Assembly (NCBI RefSeq): GCF_016806695.1
Contig: NZ_WUED01000005.1
Location: forward strand, 62,001-126,000
Source of the DNA: Campylobacter bilis
GTDB taxonomy: Bacteria > Campylobacterota > Campylobacteria > Campylobacterales > Campylobacteraceae
Direction: 5' to 3'
DNA length: 64,000 nt
Shown: positions 10,064 through 18,828 of the stretch, piece by piece
Position numbering within the stretch: the first letter of the stretch is position 1
Layout of the letters: each line of letters begins with the position of its first letter
Notes under the pieces: generated by a model
Databases searched by the model: none
What the model was told of the DNA's origin: nothing
Seen by the model: only the letters and a program-made list of their open reading frames with translations
Program-made: the position numbers and the translations under genes

Positions 10064-10681
10064 TTATCCTTTAAAATCAAAAAATCTTTTAAATATAAAC
10101 AAAGGCTTAATATTATTTTTTTGCAATACATTAAAATCTAAATGTTCATTTAAAAATTGTTCTACTTTAGCAAAAGGTGTAAAAATACTTATTCCTTGAG
10201 AATCTATTAGAATTTTTAAAGCCCCAAAAACACTAAAATACAAATAAAGTTCTAAATATTTAGCCTTTTTACGCATTTGAAACAAGCAAGCTTTGTTTTC
10301 AAAAACAAAAGGAATATGATAAATGTTTTCATAACTTGCAAAAAGCATTTCTTTTAAAATTTGATAACGCTTCGCATCTTTACATTCTAAAAGACCTTGT
10401 ATAATAAATTGTTTATAAGCAATTTTACCCTCTAAAAGTGCCATGATCAAAGATAAACCTTCTTCAAAAGGCTCAAAATTAGGGCATTTAAAAAGATGTT
10501 TAAACTGTATCACTCCACCTTTTTGCATATAAAGTTCTGCTAAATATTGTGCACCAATTTCAAGCTCTATCATGCTTTTAGTTTCAATCTTTTTATGATT
10601 TAATAAAAGCGTATAATGTCCATAACCTGATTTGGCTAAAACTTTCATGGGTATGGGCAAGGTAGCATTAATTTTATTCAT
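10064..10681 (-). CDS. Conserved protein of unknown function (Cj0823 type)
   Basis: A 205-residue protein with no signal peptide and no clear membrane helix. I do not recognise a domain. The sequence mixes basic and aromatic residues, and its N-terminal 60 residues (KVLAKSGYGHYTLLLNHKKIE and so on) look like a small beta-rich fold. It overlaps coaBC by 4 bp and precedes uppS by 3 bp, so it is expressed with coenzyme A and lipid-carrier genes. The same neighbour is found in C. jejuni at this place. No function is proposed. Confidence 0.75.
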   Translation of the reverse strand: MNKINATLPIPMKVLAKSGYGHYTLLLNHKKIETKSMIELEIGAQYLAELYMQKGGVIQFKHLFKCPNFEPFEEGLSLIMALLEGKIAYKQFIIQGLLECKDAKRYQILKEMLFASYENIYHIPFVFENKACLFQMRKKAKYLELYLYFSVFGALKILIDSQGISIFTPFAKVEQFLNEHLDFNVLQKNNIKPLFIFKRFFDFKG

Positions 10682-11832
10682 AATTTTTCACACCTTTTAG
10701 CAAGTTCAAAGGCTAAAATTCCTTTATCTTCTAATATGCTTTTATCTTGAGTATGCGAAGTGATAAAATAAAGCTCATTTTGATCGCTTCCAAAATAATT
10801 ATTTAAACCCATGATATTAAGACAAATCATATCTAAATTTTTATCTTGCAAACATTTTTTAGCATTTTCTAAGGCATTTTGGGAATCAAATTCCATTTTA
10901 AAACCTATTTTTTTACCCTTAAAATGACAATTTTTAAGCAAATCTTCATTTAGAGATAAGTGTAAATTTAAGCCTTGTAAATGATCATTTTTTTTGATTT
11001 TTCCTTTTGTACTTTGAGGTATGAAATCACTCACAGCAGCTGCCATAATTAAAAAATCATTTTCTAAATTCTCATCTAATAAATGTTTTAAATCCTGTGA
11101 ACTTTCAAATTTACACAATTTATAAGGAGTATCAAAATCCATAGAACTAAGTAGCTTCACCCTAGCTCCTAGAAAATAAAAAGCATCAGCTATGGCTTTT
11201 GCCATTTTTCCGCTTGAAAAATTACTTATACAGCGTACATCATCGATTTTTTCTCTAGTGCCCCCTCCTGTGACAATCACACTTTTATCTTGCCAAAATT
11301 CTTGTTTTAAAAATTCTCTTTTGACAAGATCAAATATGCTTTTAACTTCAGCTAAAGCACCCAATCCTTTTTCTTTACAAGCTAAAACCTTGCAAATAGG
11401 TTCAATAATTAAAGCCTTATTTTTTTTTAATAATTTTAAAGAATTTTGCGTACTAAAATGATAATACATGTGAGTATTTGCCGCGGGGGCGATGAGTAAA
11501 GGTTTATTTGTAGCTATTAGGGTTTGGATAAAAAGATTATCAGCTATACCAAGGGCTAGTTTATTAATAGAATTCACACTTGCAGGTGCAAACAAAACAA
11601 GATCGACATCCTTGCTAAAATCGATATGATTTTTTGAGTTTTGCCAACTTTCATTTTCTTGACATAAAACTTCATCAGCCAAAGCTTCAAAACTCATTTT
11701 ACTAGCAAATTTTAAAACCCCTTCAGAGAGTAAAACCTTTACTTTAAAACCTTCTTTCTTGAATAAAGAAATAAGTTCATAAGCCTTATAAAAAGCAATG
11801 CTACCACTAACGGCTAGAAGTATGGTTTTCAT
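10678..11832 (-). CDS. coaBC: Phosphopantothenoylcysteine decarboxylase / synthetase
   Basis: A 384-residue bifunctional enzyme of coenzyme A synthesis. The N-terminal flavoprotein half (CoaC) shows AVSGSIAFYKAYEL, the PAANTHMYYH motif (usually PAMN) and the flexible Cys segment VLACKEKGLGALAE. The C-terminal half (CoaB) shows GGGTREKIDDVR, NFSSGKMA and AAVSDF. I choose the ATG at 11832, where the flavoprotein fold begins; the frame extends to 11898 but only through glmU coding sequence. The chosen start still overlaps the glmU end by 26 bp. Confidence 0.92.
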   Translation of the reverse strand: MKTILLAVSGSIAFYKAYELISLFKKEGFKVKVLLSEGVLKFASKMSFEALADEVLCQENESWQNSKNHIDFSKDVDLVLFAPASVNSINKLALGIADNLFIQTLIATNKPLLIAPAANTHMYYHFSTQNSLKLLKKNKALIIEPICKVLACKEKGLGALAEVKSIFDLVKREFLKQEFWQDKSVIVTGGGTREKIDDVRCISNFSSGKMAKAIADAFYFLGARVKLLSSMDFDTPYKLCKFESSQDLKHLLDENLENDFLIMAAAVSDFIPQSTKGKIKKNDHLQGLNLHLSLNEDLLKNCHFKGKKIGFKMEFDSQNALENAKKCLQDKNLDMICLNIMGLNNYFGSDQNELYFITSHTQDKSILEDKGILAFELAKRCEKL

Positions 11833-13117
11833 TTTTAAATTTCTTATAATAATAATCTTTAACCATCTTATACCCTGCTCTATTGATAAACAAAGCACCT
11901 TTTTTTACATCCACATTAACCGTGCTACCAGCTGCTATAATTGCCTCATCTTCGATTTTTACAGGAGCTATAAATTGCGTGTCTGAACCTACAAAAACAT
12001 TTTTTCCTATGAAGGTTTTATGCTTTTTTATCCCATCATAATTGCAAGTAATCACCCCGCATCCTATATTTGTCCCACTTTCTATCTCACAATCCCCCAA
12101 ATAGCTTAAATGTCCGGCTTTTACTGAGTCTAATTTAGCATTTTTACACTCGACAAAATTGCCTATATGAGTGTTTTTTAACTCACAATGGGGACGCAAA
12201 TGTGCCAAGGGTCCTATATCGCTATTTTCTACAAATGAATTTTCAATCACACTAGAACTTTTAATAATAGAATTAATAATCTTACTTTGTCCTTCTATTC
12301 TCACATTTTCATAAACCTCACACTCCCCAACAAATTCCACATCTGATCCTATAAAAGTACTATAAGGCATATGAAAAATCACACCTTGCTCCATCCAATA
12401 TTTTTTAATTTTTTCTTGCATCAAGCATTCTGCCTTACTAAGATCAAATTTATCATTTATCCCCATAAATTCATCTTCATCTACAAAAACTGCTTCAATG
12501 TCTATATTTGTTTTCTTAGCAAGTTTTACAATATCAGTTAAATAATACTCTTTAGCAGCATTATCATTATCAATTAAAGGTAAAAGTTTTTTTAAAAGCT
12601 TTGCTTGTACGACATAAACCCCACTGTTGCAAGTGTTAATCTCTTTTTCTTGTGTGCTTGCGTCTTTAAATTCAACAATTTTTTCAACCTTATTTTCCCT
12701 TATAACTACCCTGCCATAGCTTTTAGCATCTTTTGCTTTAAATACTGCTAATGCTAATTTTGCTTGAGTATCTAATAAGGTTTTTAAACTTTTTTGTTCT
12801 ACTAAAGGCATATCACCGCAAAGGATTAATACCCTTTCATTTTTAGGTTTAAAATCCCTTAAAGCCCCAGCTGTTCCAGGATAGTTTTGTAAATCTTGTT
12901 CTATAATTTGGGTTTTGGGGAAATGTTTTAAAATTTCTTTTTCAATGCGTTCTTTTTGATGAGATAAAACCACACTCACATCATTACTGTTCGCAAAAGC
13001 TTTTTTTAAAATATGTAAAATCATGCTTTTTTGACAAAGCTCTTGTAAAACCTTTGGTTTTTGAGATTTCATTCTAGTGCCAAATCCTGCTGCTAAAATC
13101 AAAATAGAAGCTTTCAT
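11807..13117 (-). CDS. glmU: Bifunctional UDP-GlcNAc pyrophosphorylase / GlcN-1-P acetyltransferase
   Basis: A 436-residue cytoplasmic enzyme making UDP-N-acetylglucosamine for peptidoglycan, lipid A and glycans. The uridyltransferase half starts with LAAGFGTRMKSQKPKVLQ. The C-terminal half is a left-handed beta helix of hexapeptide repeats (from about residue 255) with the acetyltransferase segment RPHCELKNTHIGNFVE and GAGHLSYLGD-like KAGHLSYLGD. It heads a seven-gene minus-strand operon that ends with truA. The 143-bp gap to fliP holds divergent promoters; TAAAAT on the minus strand (13145-13150) is a possible -10. Confidence 0.94.
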   Translation of the reverse strand: MKASILILAAGFGTRMKSQKPKVLQELCQKSMILHILKKAFANSNDVSVVLSHQKERIEKEILKHFPKTQIIEQDLQNYPGTAGALRDFKPKNERVLILCGDMPLVEQKSLKTLLDTQAKLALAVFKAKDAKSYGRVVIRENKVEKIVEFKDASTQEKEINTCNSGVYVVQAKLLKKLLPLIDNDNAAKEYYLTDIVKLAKKTNIDIEAVFVDEDEFMGINDKFDLSKAECLMQEKIKKYWMEQGVIFHMPYSTFIGSDVEFVGECEVYENVRIEGQSKIINSIIKSSSVIENSFVENSDIGPLAHLRPHCELKNTHIGNFVECKNAKLDSVKAGHLSYLGDCEIESGTNIGCGVITCNYDGIKKHKTFIGKNVFVGSDTQFIAPVKIEDEAIIAAGSTVNVDVKKGALFINRAGYKMVKDYYYKKFKNENHTSSR

Positions 13118-13260
13118 TTTTTACCTTTTAATTTTAAAAATACTATTTTAACAATTTAAACTTAAAATTCTAACCCCTTAAACTAGTTTTTAGTCATCAA
13201 AAGATAAAATTTAATTTTTATATAAAAATCAAAAAAAGAAGCAAAAAAGGTCTTAAAACT

Positions 13261-13995
13261 TTGAAAAAAATAATTTTATTTTTAATCTTAAGCATAAGCT
13301 TATTTGCCGCTGAAGCGACAATACCTACAGTTAATTTAAGCTTAAGCGCACCCAATACCCCTAATCAATTAGTCACTACTTTAAACATAATCATAGTTTT
13401 AACCATACTCACCCTAGCGCCAAGCATTATTTTTATTATGACTTCTTTTTTGCGTCTTATTGTGGTATTTTCTTTTTTACGTCAAGCTTTAGGGACCCAA
13501 AGCATGCCGCCTAATACCATTTTAGTCAGTCTAGCTTTAATCTTAACCTTTTTCATTATGGAACCTGTAGCAACAAAGTCTTATAATGAAGCAATCAAAC
13601 CTTATTTAGCAGAAAAAATTGGCTATGAAGAAGCTTTCACAAGAGGAGTAAAACCCTTTAAAGATTTCATGCTTAAAAATACACGCGAAAAAGATTTGGC
13701 TTTATTCTACCGTATACGTAACCTACCTAATCCAAAAAGCATAGAAGATGTGCCACTTACAGTTTTAATGCCTGCATTTATGATTTCAGAATTAAAAACT
13801 GCTTTTGAAATAGGCTTTTTAGTTTATCTGCCTTTTTTAGTTATAGACATGGTCGTAAGCTCGGTTTTAATGGCTATGGGTATGATGATGCTTCCTCCTG
13901 TTATGATTTCTTTGCCTTTTAAACTTCTGATTTTTGTCCTTGTAGATGGCTGGAATTTACTCGTGCAAAAATTAGTAGAAAGCTTTGTCAATTAA
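13261..13995 (+). CDS. fliP: Flagellar type III export protein FliP
   Basis: A 244-residue inner-membrane component of the flagellar export gate. It begins with a cleavable signal sequence (KKIILFLILSISLFAA), typical of FliP, followed by the conserved LTILTLAPSIIFIMTSFLRL segment and the C-terminal helices ending in DGWNLLVQKLVESF. The start is a TTG at 13261 with AAAGG about ten bases upstream. It stands alone between two opposing operons and ends 12 bp from the convergent kdsB stop. Confidence 0.95.
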   Translation: MKKIILFLILSISLFAAEATIPTVNLSLSAPNTPNQLVTTLNIIIVLTILTLAPSIIFIMTSFLRLIVVFSFLRQALGTQSMPPNTILVSLALILTFFIMEPVATKSYNEAIKPYLAEKIGYEEAFTRGVKPFKDFMLKNTREKDLALFYRIRNLPNPKSIEDVPLTVLMPAFMISELKTAFEIGFLVYLPFLVIDMVVSSVLMAMGMMMLPPVMISLPFKLLIFVLVDGWNLLVQKLVESFVN

Positions 13996-14007
13996 AATAT
14001 AATATTA

Positions 14008-14724
14008 TTATTTTAAAAAGCTTTTCAAAGCTTTTTCATAATCTTTTTGAGTATCAATTCCCATACTTTTAGTTTCAATTTCAAGCATTTTAATTTTTTT
14101 ACCACTTTCTATGGCTCTTAATTGCTCTAATTTTTCAGCTTTTTCAAGTGCAGAATTCTTTAAAGAACAAAAAGTTCTTAAAGCTTTAACTTTATAAGCA
14201 TAAATTCCTAAATGTCCTTTAAAACTCTCTTCATAAACTGATCTTTCATAAGGGATTTTAGCCCTTGAAAAATATAAAGCAAAACCTTCTTTATCACAAA
14301 GCACCTTAACTAAATTAGGATCACAAGCTTGTTCTTGAGTGATTTTTTTATAACAACTTGCCATAAAAGCTTCTTTTTCCAAGCAAACACTTGAAAATTC
14401 TTTAAAACGAAATAAATTCTCACATTCTATAAAAGGCTCATCAGCTTGCACATTAATAATAAGCTCATCATCTTTTAAAGCCAATTTTTCACAAGCTTCA
14501 TTAATCCTATCTGTGCCGCTTTCGTGATTTTTACTAGTTAAAACAGCATTTAAGCCATGTTCTTTAGCAATTTGCAAAACCCTTTCATCATCTAAAGCTA
14601 TGCAAACTTCATCAACTTTACTTACTCTTTTTGCAGTTGCTACAAACATAGGAAGCCCTCCTATATCGCACAGAATTTTTTCATGTAAACGACTCGATTT
14701 TAATCTTGCTGGTATGATAATCAT
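14008..14724 (-). CDS. kdsB: 3-deoxy-manno-octulosonate cytidylyltransferase
   Basis: A 238-residue cytoplasmic enzyme that activates Kdo with CTP for the LOS inner core. The nucleotide-binding motif IIIPARLKSSRLHEKIL is at the N-terminus, NVQADEPFIE near residue 95, and GHLGIYAYK near residue 175. The ATG at 14724 overlaps the thrC stop (ATGA) and starts exactly at the family N-terminus, so I prefer it to the in-frame ATG at 14736. It is the last gene of the nadE-lpxK-thrC-kdsB operon; together with lpxK it is an LOS function. Confidence 0.93.
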   Translation of the reverse strand: MIIIPARLKSSRLHEKILCDIGGLPMFVATAKRVSKVDEVCIALDDERVLQIAKEHGLNAVLTSKNHESGTDRINEACEKLALKDDELIINVQADEPFIECENLFRFKEFSSVCLEKEAFMASCYKKITQEQACDPNLVKVLCDKEGFALYFSRAKIPYERSVYEESFKGHLGIYAYKVKALRTFCSLKNSALEKAEKLEQLRAIESGKKIKMLEIETKSMGIDTQKDYEKALKSFLK

Positions 14725-16133
14725 TTTCGCATCCAAGTTAAAATTTCTTCTTTAATCATATTTGCTTTAAACACTTTTTCTTCTTTACTTGTAAAATCAA
14801 ATAAGGTTAAAATTTCTTCTTTAACTTCTGCATTAAATTCTTTAGCAATGAATTTTAAATCTTCTTTCTCATCTTTACAATCCCTACCATATAAAGCCTT
14901 TACCATACTAGGGGTGAATTTAGTCCACTCAGCTGTTGAAGTGATGAGAGTAGGCTTTTGCTTATTTAGCATTTTAAAGCAAGTTGCAGTATGAGGATCA
15001 ATTAAAATTTTACTTTGTTTAATAAATTGCATACACTCTTCATCTTCACAAAAATCTGCTTCAAAGTCTTCTTGTAAGCTTTGTAATTCTTCTTTTTCAA
15101 GCTTGAAATATTTTTGATTTTTAAGCAAATTCATTAATTCTTTTGTTCTAAGATCTTTAAATTTTGCAAACAAAAGCCTCTCTATATTTGAAGAAATTAA
15201 TATATCCATAGCTGGAGAAATAGTTTTTTTAAGGATTTTGCCGCGCAGATCATATACTCCTTGATTAAAAAATTCACTCAAAATATTATTAGCATTAGAA
15301 GCGATTTTGATTTTAGAAATTTTAGCGCCCATATTTTTAGCATAAAAAGCTCCTAAAGCATTGCCAAAATTTCCACTAGGAATGATAATTTCTACTTCTT
15401 CTTGAAATTCCTTATAAAGCTTTAAACTTGCATAATAATGATAGATAATCTGAAATAAAATGCGTCCAAAATTAACAGAATTAGCCGCACAAAGTTCATA
15501 ATTTAAAGTTTTAATTTCTTCTTGAAATTCTTTTGAAGCAAGCATTTGTTTTAAAGTATTTTGCGCAGCATCAAAATCCTCATCTATAGCAAAAACTTTC
15601 AAATTCCCTTTGTCTAAAGCACGCATTTGTAGCTCTTGTACCCTGCTTGTACCATATTTTGGATACATACAAACTACTTTAATATTTTTCATATTTTCAA
15701 AACTTTTTAAAGTAGCAGGCCCCGTATCACCACTCGTAGCACAAATAATTAAAATATTTTTATCTTTTGAAAATTCTTTTAAAAGTACTCCAAAAGGCTG
15801 CAAAGCCATATCTTTAAAAGCTCTTGTTGGCCCATGCCAAAGCTCATTAAGATAAGTTTTTTCTCCAATTTTTTGCAAAGCAATAGGAGAGTTTTTATCA
15901 TAAAAATTATCATAGCTTTTTAAAGCCTTTTTAAAAAGCTCTTCCTCACCAAAACCAAAACTCTCTATGAGTTTTAAAGCAAAATCCTTATAAGATAAAT
16001 CAGCGTATTTTTCGCCTTCAAAAAAAGGCAAGGTCAAAGGTGAATAAAGCCCGCCTTCTAAGGCATTAGGATTGATTAAAGCTTGTTTAAAACTTGCAGT
16101 ATTATTTACATTTGTGCTTTCAACTAAGTTCAT
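14721..16133 (-). CDS. thrC: Threonine synthase
   Basis: A 470-residue PLP enzyme that converts O-phosphohomoserine to threonine. The PLP lysine is in the HGPTRAFKDMALQP motif near residue 85, the phosphate loop is ATSGDTGPATL near residue 125, and IPSGNFGNALGA lies near residue 255. The start at ATG 16133 overlaps the lpxK stop by 4 bp and begins with MNLVEST; the frame upstream runs through lpxK coding sequence and is not used. It sits between lipid A and Kdo genes by operon position rather than by pathway. Confidence 0.94.
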   Translation of the reverse strand: MNLVESTNVNNTASFKQALINPNALEGGLYSPLTLPFFEGEKYADLSYKDFALKLIESFGFGEEELFKKALKSYDNFYDKNSPIALQKIGEKTYLNELWHGPTRAFKDMALQPFGVLLKEFSKDKNILIICATSGDTGPATLKSFENMKNIKVVCMYPKYGTSRVQELQMRALDKGNLKVFAIDEDFDAAQNTLKQMLASKEFQEEIKTLNYELCAANSVNFGRILFQIIYHYYASLKLYKEFQEEVEIIIPSGNFGNALGAFYAKNMGAKISKIKIASNANNILSEFFNQGVYDLRGKILKKTISPAMDILISSNIERLLFAKFKDLRTKELMNLLKNQKYFKLEKEELQSLQEDFEADFCEDEECMQFIKQSKILIDPHTATCFKMLNKQKPTLITSTAEWTKFTPSMVKALYGRDCKDEKEDLKFIAKEFNAEVKEEILTLFDFTSKEEKVFKANMIKEEILTWMRK

Positions 16134-17056
16134 GATTGAAACTCCTTGATATAAGTTTTTATTTTTTGTTTTAATGCGTCTTTTAATTCTATATTTAATT
16201 CTATGATTTGACATTTAAAACCAAAATCTTTTACTTTTGTAAAGTCCTTAAAAGTAAGCATTAGTGTATCGCAATTGTGTTTTTTTAGCAAATTTTTTAA
16301 TTCTTCTTTTTTAAATTCGTAATGATCTTTAAAAAAATAGCAAGCCCTAGCCTTAATAAAATGCTCATGCAATCTAAAAGGCTTAGCAATAGCACTTACT
16401 AAAATGGCTTTAGGATTTTCTTTTACGAAAGAAAAACGCAAAAAGTCCCTATCTTCAAGGGCGATAAAATCTGCTTTTTTTTTATAAAATTGAGGCAAAC
16501 GATAAGCTCCACTAGGCAAGGTAAAGTCAAAATATGGTTTGATTTTACTTTCAAGTAAAATATCTAATTTCTTAATATGAAATTGTGAAAAAGCATCATC
16601 AAGCAAGACAAGCTTAGCACCCAAATCAAAAGCTTTTTGAATGCCTTTTACCCTATCTTCACTTACAATCACTCCTTTTATATTATCTTCAAAAGCATAC
16701 TCCATGGCTTCATCCCCACTTTGGGAAACTTCACATAAAATTTTATTATCGTTTTTAACAACAAGCAAGCCCTTGCTTTTTCTTTTATAACCCCTAAGTA
16801 CTACAAAAACATCATCAAATTCCCTTGCAATAGCCTTACAAAGTGGGGTTTTTCCATTCCCTCCAAAGCTTAAATTCCCCACACTAATAATAGGTTTTTT
16901 AAAATCGATTTTTTTGCGAAAAAAAGTATTTAAAATCGCACATGAAGCATAAAGAATGCTTAGAGGTAAAAGCATATAAGCTAAGCTTTTTTGTAAAAAA
17001 TTAGGTTTAAAAAAATAATTATCCAACCAAAGTTCGTATTTTTTTTCTTCACTCAT
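16130..17056 (-). CDS. lpxK: Tetraacyldisaccharide 4'-kinase
   Basis: A 308-residue membrane-associated kinase that phosphorylates the lipid A disaccharide at the 4' position. An N-terminal hydrophobic anchor (about residues 20-40) is followed by SVGNLSFGGNGKTP, the P-loop typical of LpxK, then VVLRGYKRKSKG and LDDAFSQFHI (usually DDGxQHxxL). It starts three bases after the nadE stop and overlaps thrC by 4 bp. The DDAFSQFH reading is a slight departure from the enterobacterial motif. Confidence 0.92.
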   Translation of the reverse strand: MSEEKKYELWLDNYFFKPNFLQKSLAYMLLPLSILYASCAILNTFFRKKIDFKKPIISVGNLSFGGNGKTPLCKAIAREFDDVFVVLRGYKRKSKGLLVVKNDNKILCEVSQSGDEAMEYAFEDNIKGVIVSEDRVKGIQKAFDLGAKLVLLDDAFSQFHIKKLDILLESKIKPYFDFTLPSGAYRLPQFYKKKADFIALEDRDFLRFSFVKENPKAILVSAIAKPFRLHEHFIKARACYFFKDHYEFKKEELKNLLKKHNCDTLMLTFKDFTKVKDFGFKCQIIELNIELKDALKQKIKTYIKEFQS

Positions 17057-17059
17057 GTT

Positions 17060-17800
17060 TTAAAATTCCAAGATTTCAGGCATTTTTCTTTTAAAAATAT
17101 TCTTTTGCATTCTGTTTTTAAGCATATTTATTAAAGCAGGATCAAAAGATTTTAAAAGCCCTTCATCATTTGCTTTTAAAGCCTTTAAGCCCTCATCTAT
17201 TTGCACATAAGCAAAACCTAACTCTGTTTCATCACTTTGATCTTCCCAAAGATCCGCACTGGGTTTTTTTGTGATAAAATTTTCATGTAAACCAAGATAT
17301 TTTGCTAAATCATAAATTTCACTTTTATAAAGCCCACCTATAGGATTAAAAGCACAAGCTAAATCTCCATAAATGGTTCCATAACCTAAAAGCAATTCGC
17401 TTTTATTAGAAGTACCTACAACAAGAGAATTTTTCAAAGCAGAATAATCATAAAGCAAACTCATGCGGATACGTGCTGCAAAATTTCCTATGGCGATTTT
17501 ATCAGTATTTTCGCTTTGCTTTATAAAAGCATCTAAAATATCTTGTATGGCTATGATTTTATATTCAAGTTTTAAATCTTTACAAAGTCTTAAAGCATCT
17601 TCTAAATTGCTTTGATTTGAACTTTGCGTTGGCATTAAAAGAGCAAAAACATTTTCTTTCAATGCATTTTTACAAAGTGTTGCTACCAAAGCAGAATCAA
17701 TCCCACCACTAAGACCTAAAACAACACCTTTTGCTTGAGAATTAATCACTTTTTGTTGTATAAAATCACATATTTTTTGTGTAATCTTTTGCCAATGCAT
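17060..17800 (-). CDS. nadE: NH3-dependent NAD+ synthetase
   Basis: A 246-residue cytoplasmic enzyme that amidates deamido-NAD, the last step of NAD synthesis. The ATP pyrophosphatase P-loop GLSGGIDSALVATL is near residue 30, GTSNKSELLLGYGT near residue 130 and KKPSADLWEDQSDETELG near residue 180. It lacks the glutaminase domain of the glutamine-dependent form. It heads the minus-strand operon. On the minus strand a TATAAT (17831-17836) lies about 30 bp upstream of its start and is a good -10. Confidence 0.94.
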   Translation of the reverse strand: MHWQKITQKICDFIQQKVINSQAKGVVLGLSGGIDSALVATLCKNALKENVFALLMPTQSSNQSNLEDALRLCKDLKLEYKIIAIQDILDAFIKQSENTDKIAIGNFAARIRMSLLYDYSALKNSLVVGTSNKSELLLGYGTIYGDLACAFNPIGGLYKSEIYDLAKYLGLHENFITKKPSADLWEDQSDETELGFAYVQIDEGLKALKANDEGLLKSFDPALINMLKNRMQKNIFKRKMPEILEF

Positions 17801-17874
17801 AAAGCTTTCCTTAGTAAATTTTAATGTATAATTATATTTGATTTAAAACAAATTTTTGATTAAAAAGGCAAAAA

Positions 17875-18471
17875 ATGCAAATTATAAAACAAGCTTGTGG
17901 AATTTATGAAACAAACTGTTATATTTTATTCACTCAGCAAGGAGAATTCATTATAGATCCAGGATTTAATGCTTTTGATTTTATCAAAAAACATGTCAAA
18001 AATCCTTTAGCTATTTTAAACACACACGGACACCATGATCATGTATGGGATAATGCAAAAGTCAAACAAGTTTATAATATTCCTATTTATATACACAAAA
18101 ACGACGCTTTTATGCTAGATGATCCTTTTAATCAAGGCTTTAAACCAAGCAAAGCAGATGTTTTAGTTGATGATGAAAATATATTAAATATAGCAGGATG
18201 TGATTTTAAATTTCATTTTTTACCCGGACACACTCCAGGATGTAGCATGATAGAAATCGTGGATGAAAATATAATGTTTAGCGGGGATTTTTTATTTTAT
18301 AGAAGTATAGGAAGATGGGATTTTCCTTATTCTGATGCAAGTTTAATGAAACAAAGTTTAGAAAAGATTATGACTTACACACAAGATTATAAACTTTTAC
18401 CAGGACATGGACAAGAAACAAAGCTTAAAGCAGAACAAGTCCATCTGCCCTCTTGGCTTAGATATTTTTAA
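17875..18471 (+). CDS. Metallo-beta-lactamase fold hydrolase (glyoxalase II-like)
   Basis: A 198-residue cytoplasmic hydrolase. The metal-binding signature is NTHGHHDHVWD near residue 55 (HxHxDH), with further histidines in LPGHTPGCSM and LPGHGQET and the aspartate in FSGDFLFYRSIGRWDFP. This is the short glyoxalase II-like group, which often hydrolyses thioesters such as S-lactoylglutathione or related compounds. Campylobacter lacks glutathione, so the true substrate is unknown. It pairs with a small membrane protein gene 11 bp downstream. Confidence 0.88.
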   Translation: MQIIKQACGIYETNCYILFTQQGEFIIDPGFNAFDFIKKHVKNPLAILNTHGHHDHVWDNAKVKQVYNIPIYIHKNDAFMLDDPFNQGFKPSKADVLVDDENILNIAGCDFKFHFLPGHTPGCSMIEIVDENIMFSGDFLFYRSIGRWDFPYSDASLMKQSLEKIMTYTQDYKLLPGHGQETKLKAEQVHLPSWLRYF

Positions 18472-18482
18472 GGAGGAATTTT

Positions 18483-18785
18483 GTGGATTTAGATTTTATA
18501 TTATTTTGTTTTTTTATTTTTTTAAATGCTTTTGCTATTTTAGGTTTATTTTTTAAAAGCAAGCAAAAAAATCAATTCAACGAGAAAAAATTTTATAAAA
18601 TTTGTCCTTGCAAAAAAATGGCAGAAAATGGAATTTTAAGCACTATTTGCATTTATTCAGCTGTAGGTGGATTTACCTACAGTGTACTTTCTATAGGGCT
18701 TATAGGCTTTGTAAATTGGGATATAAATCTTATTTTTCTTATGGGAATTTTAAGTGCATTTTTAGGATGGAAACTAAAACTTTAA
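18483..18785 (+). CDS. Small membrane protein of unknown function
   Basis: A 100-residue protein with one hydrophobic helix at the N-terminus (about residues 4-23) and two at the C-terminus (about 52-75 and 80-97). A short basic loop holds two cysteines (ICPCKK) near residue 41. The start is GTG at 18483 with a strong AAGGAGGAA Shine-Dalgarno. It follows the metallo-hydrolase gene closely and is probably co-transcribed. I do not recognise the family; the C. jejuni counterpart is Cj0808c by position. Confidence 0.75.
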   Translation: MDLDFILFCFFIFLNAFAILGLFFKSKQKNQFNEKKFYKICPCKKMAENGILSTICIYSAVGGFTYSVLSIGLIGFVNWDINLIFLMGILSAFLGWKLKL

Positions 18786-18799
18786 TTAAAATTGCTTTT

Positions 18800-18823
18800 A
18801 AGAAAAATCTTTAGATTTTTCTT
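18800..18823. terminator. Bidirectional terminator hairpin
   Basis: A perfect 10-bp stem (AAGAAAAATC at 18800-18809 with GATTTTTCTT at 18814-18823) with a TTTA loop lies between the convergent small membrane protein gene and the FabL-like gene. T-rich sequence follows on both strands, so it can serve both. Confidence 0.7.
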
Positions 18824-18828
18824 GGCTT

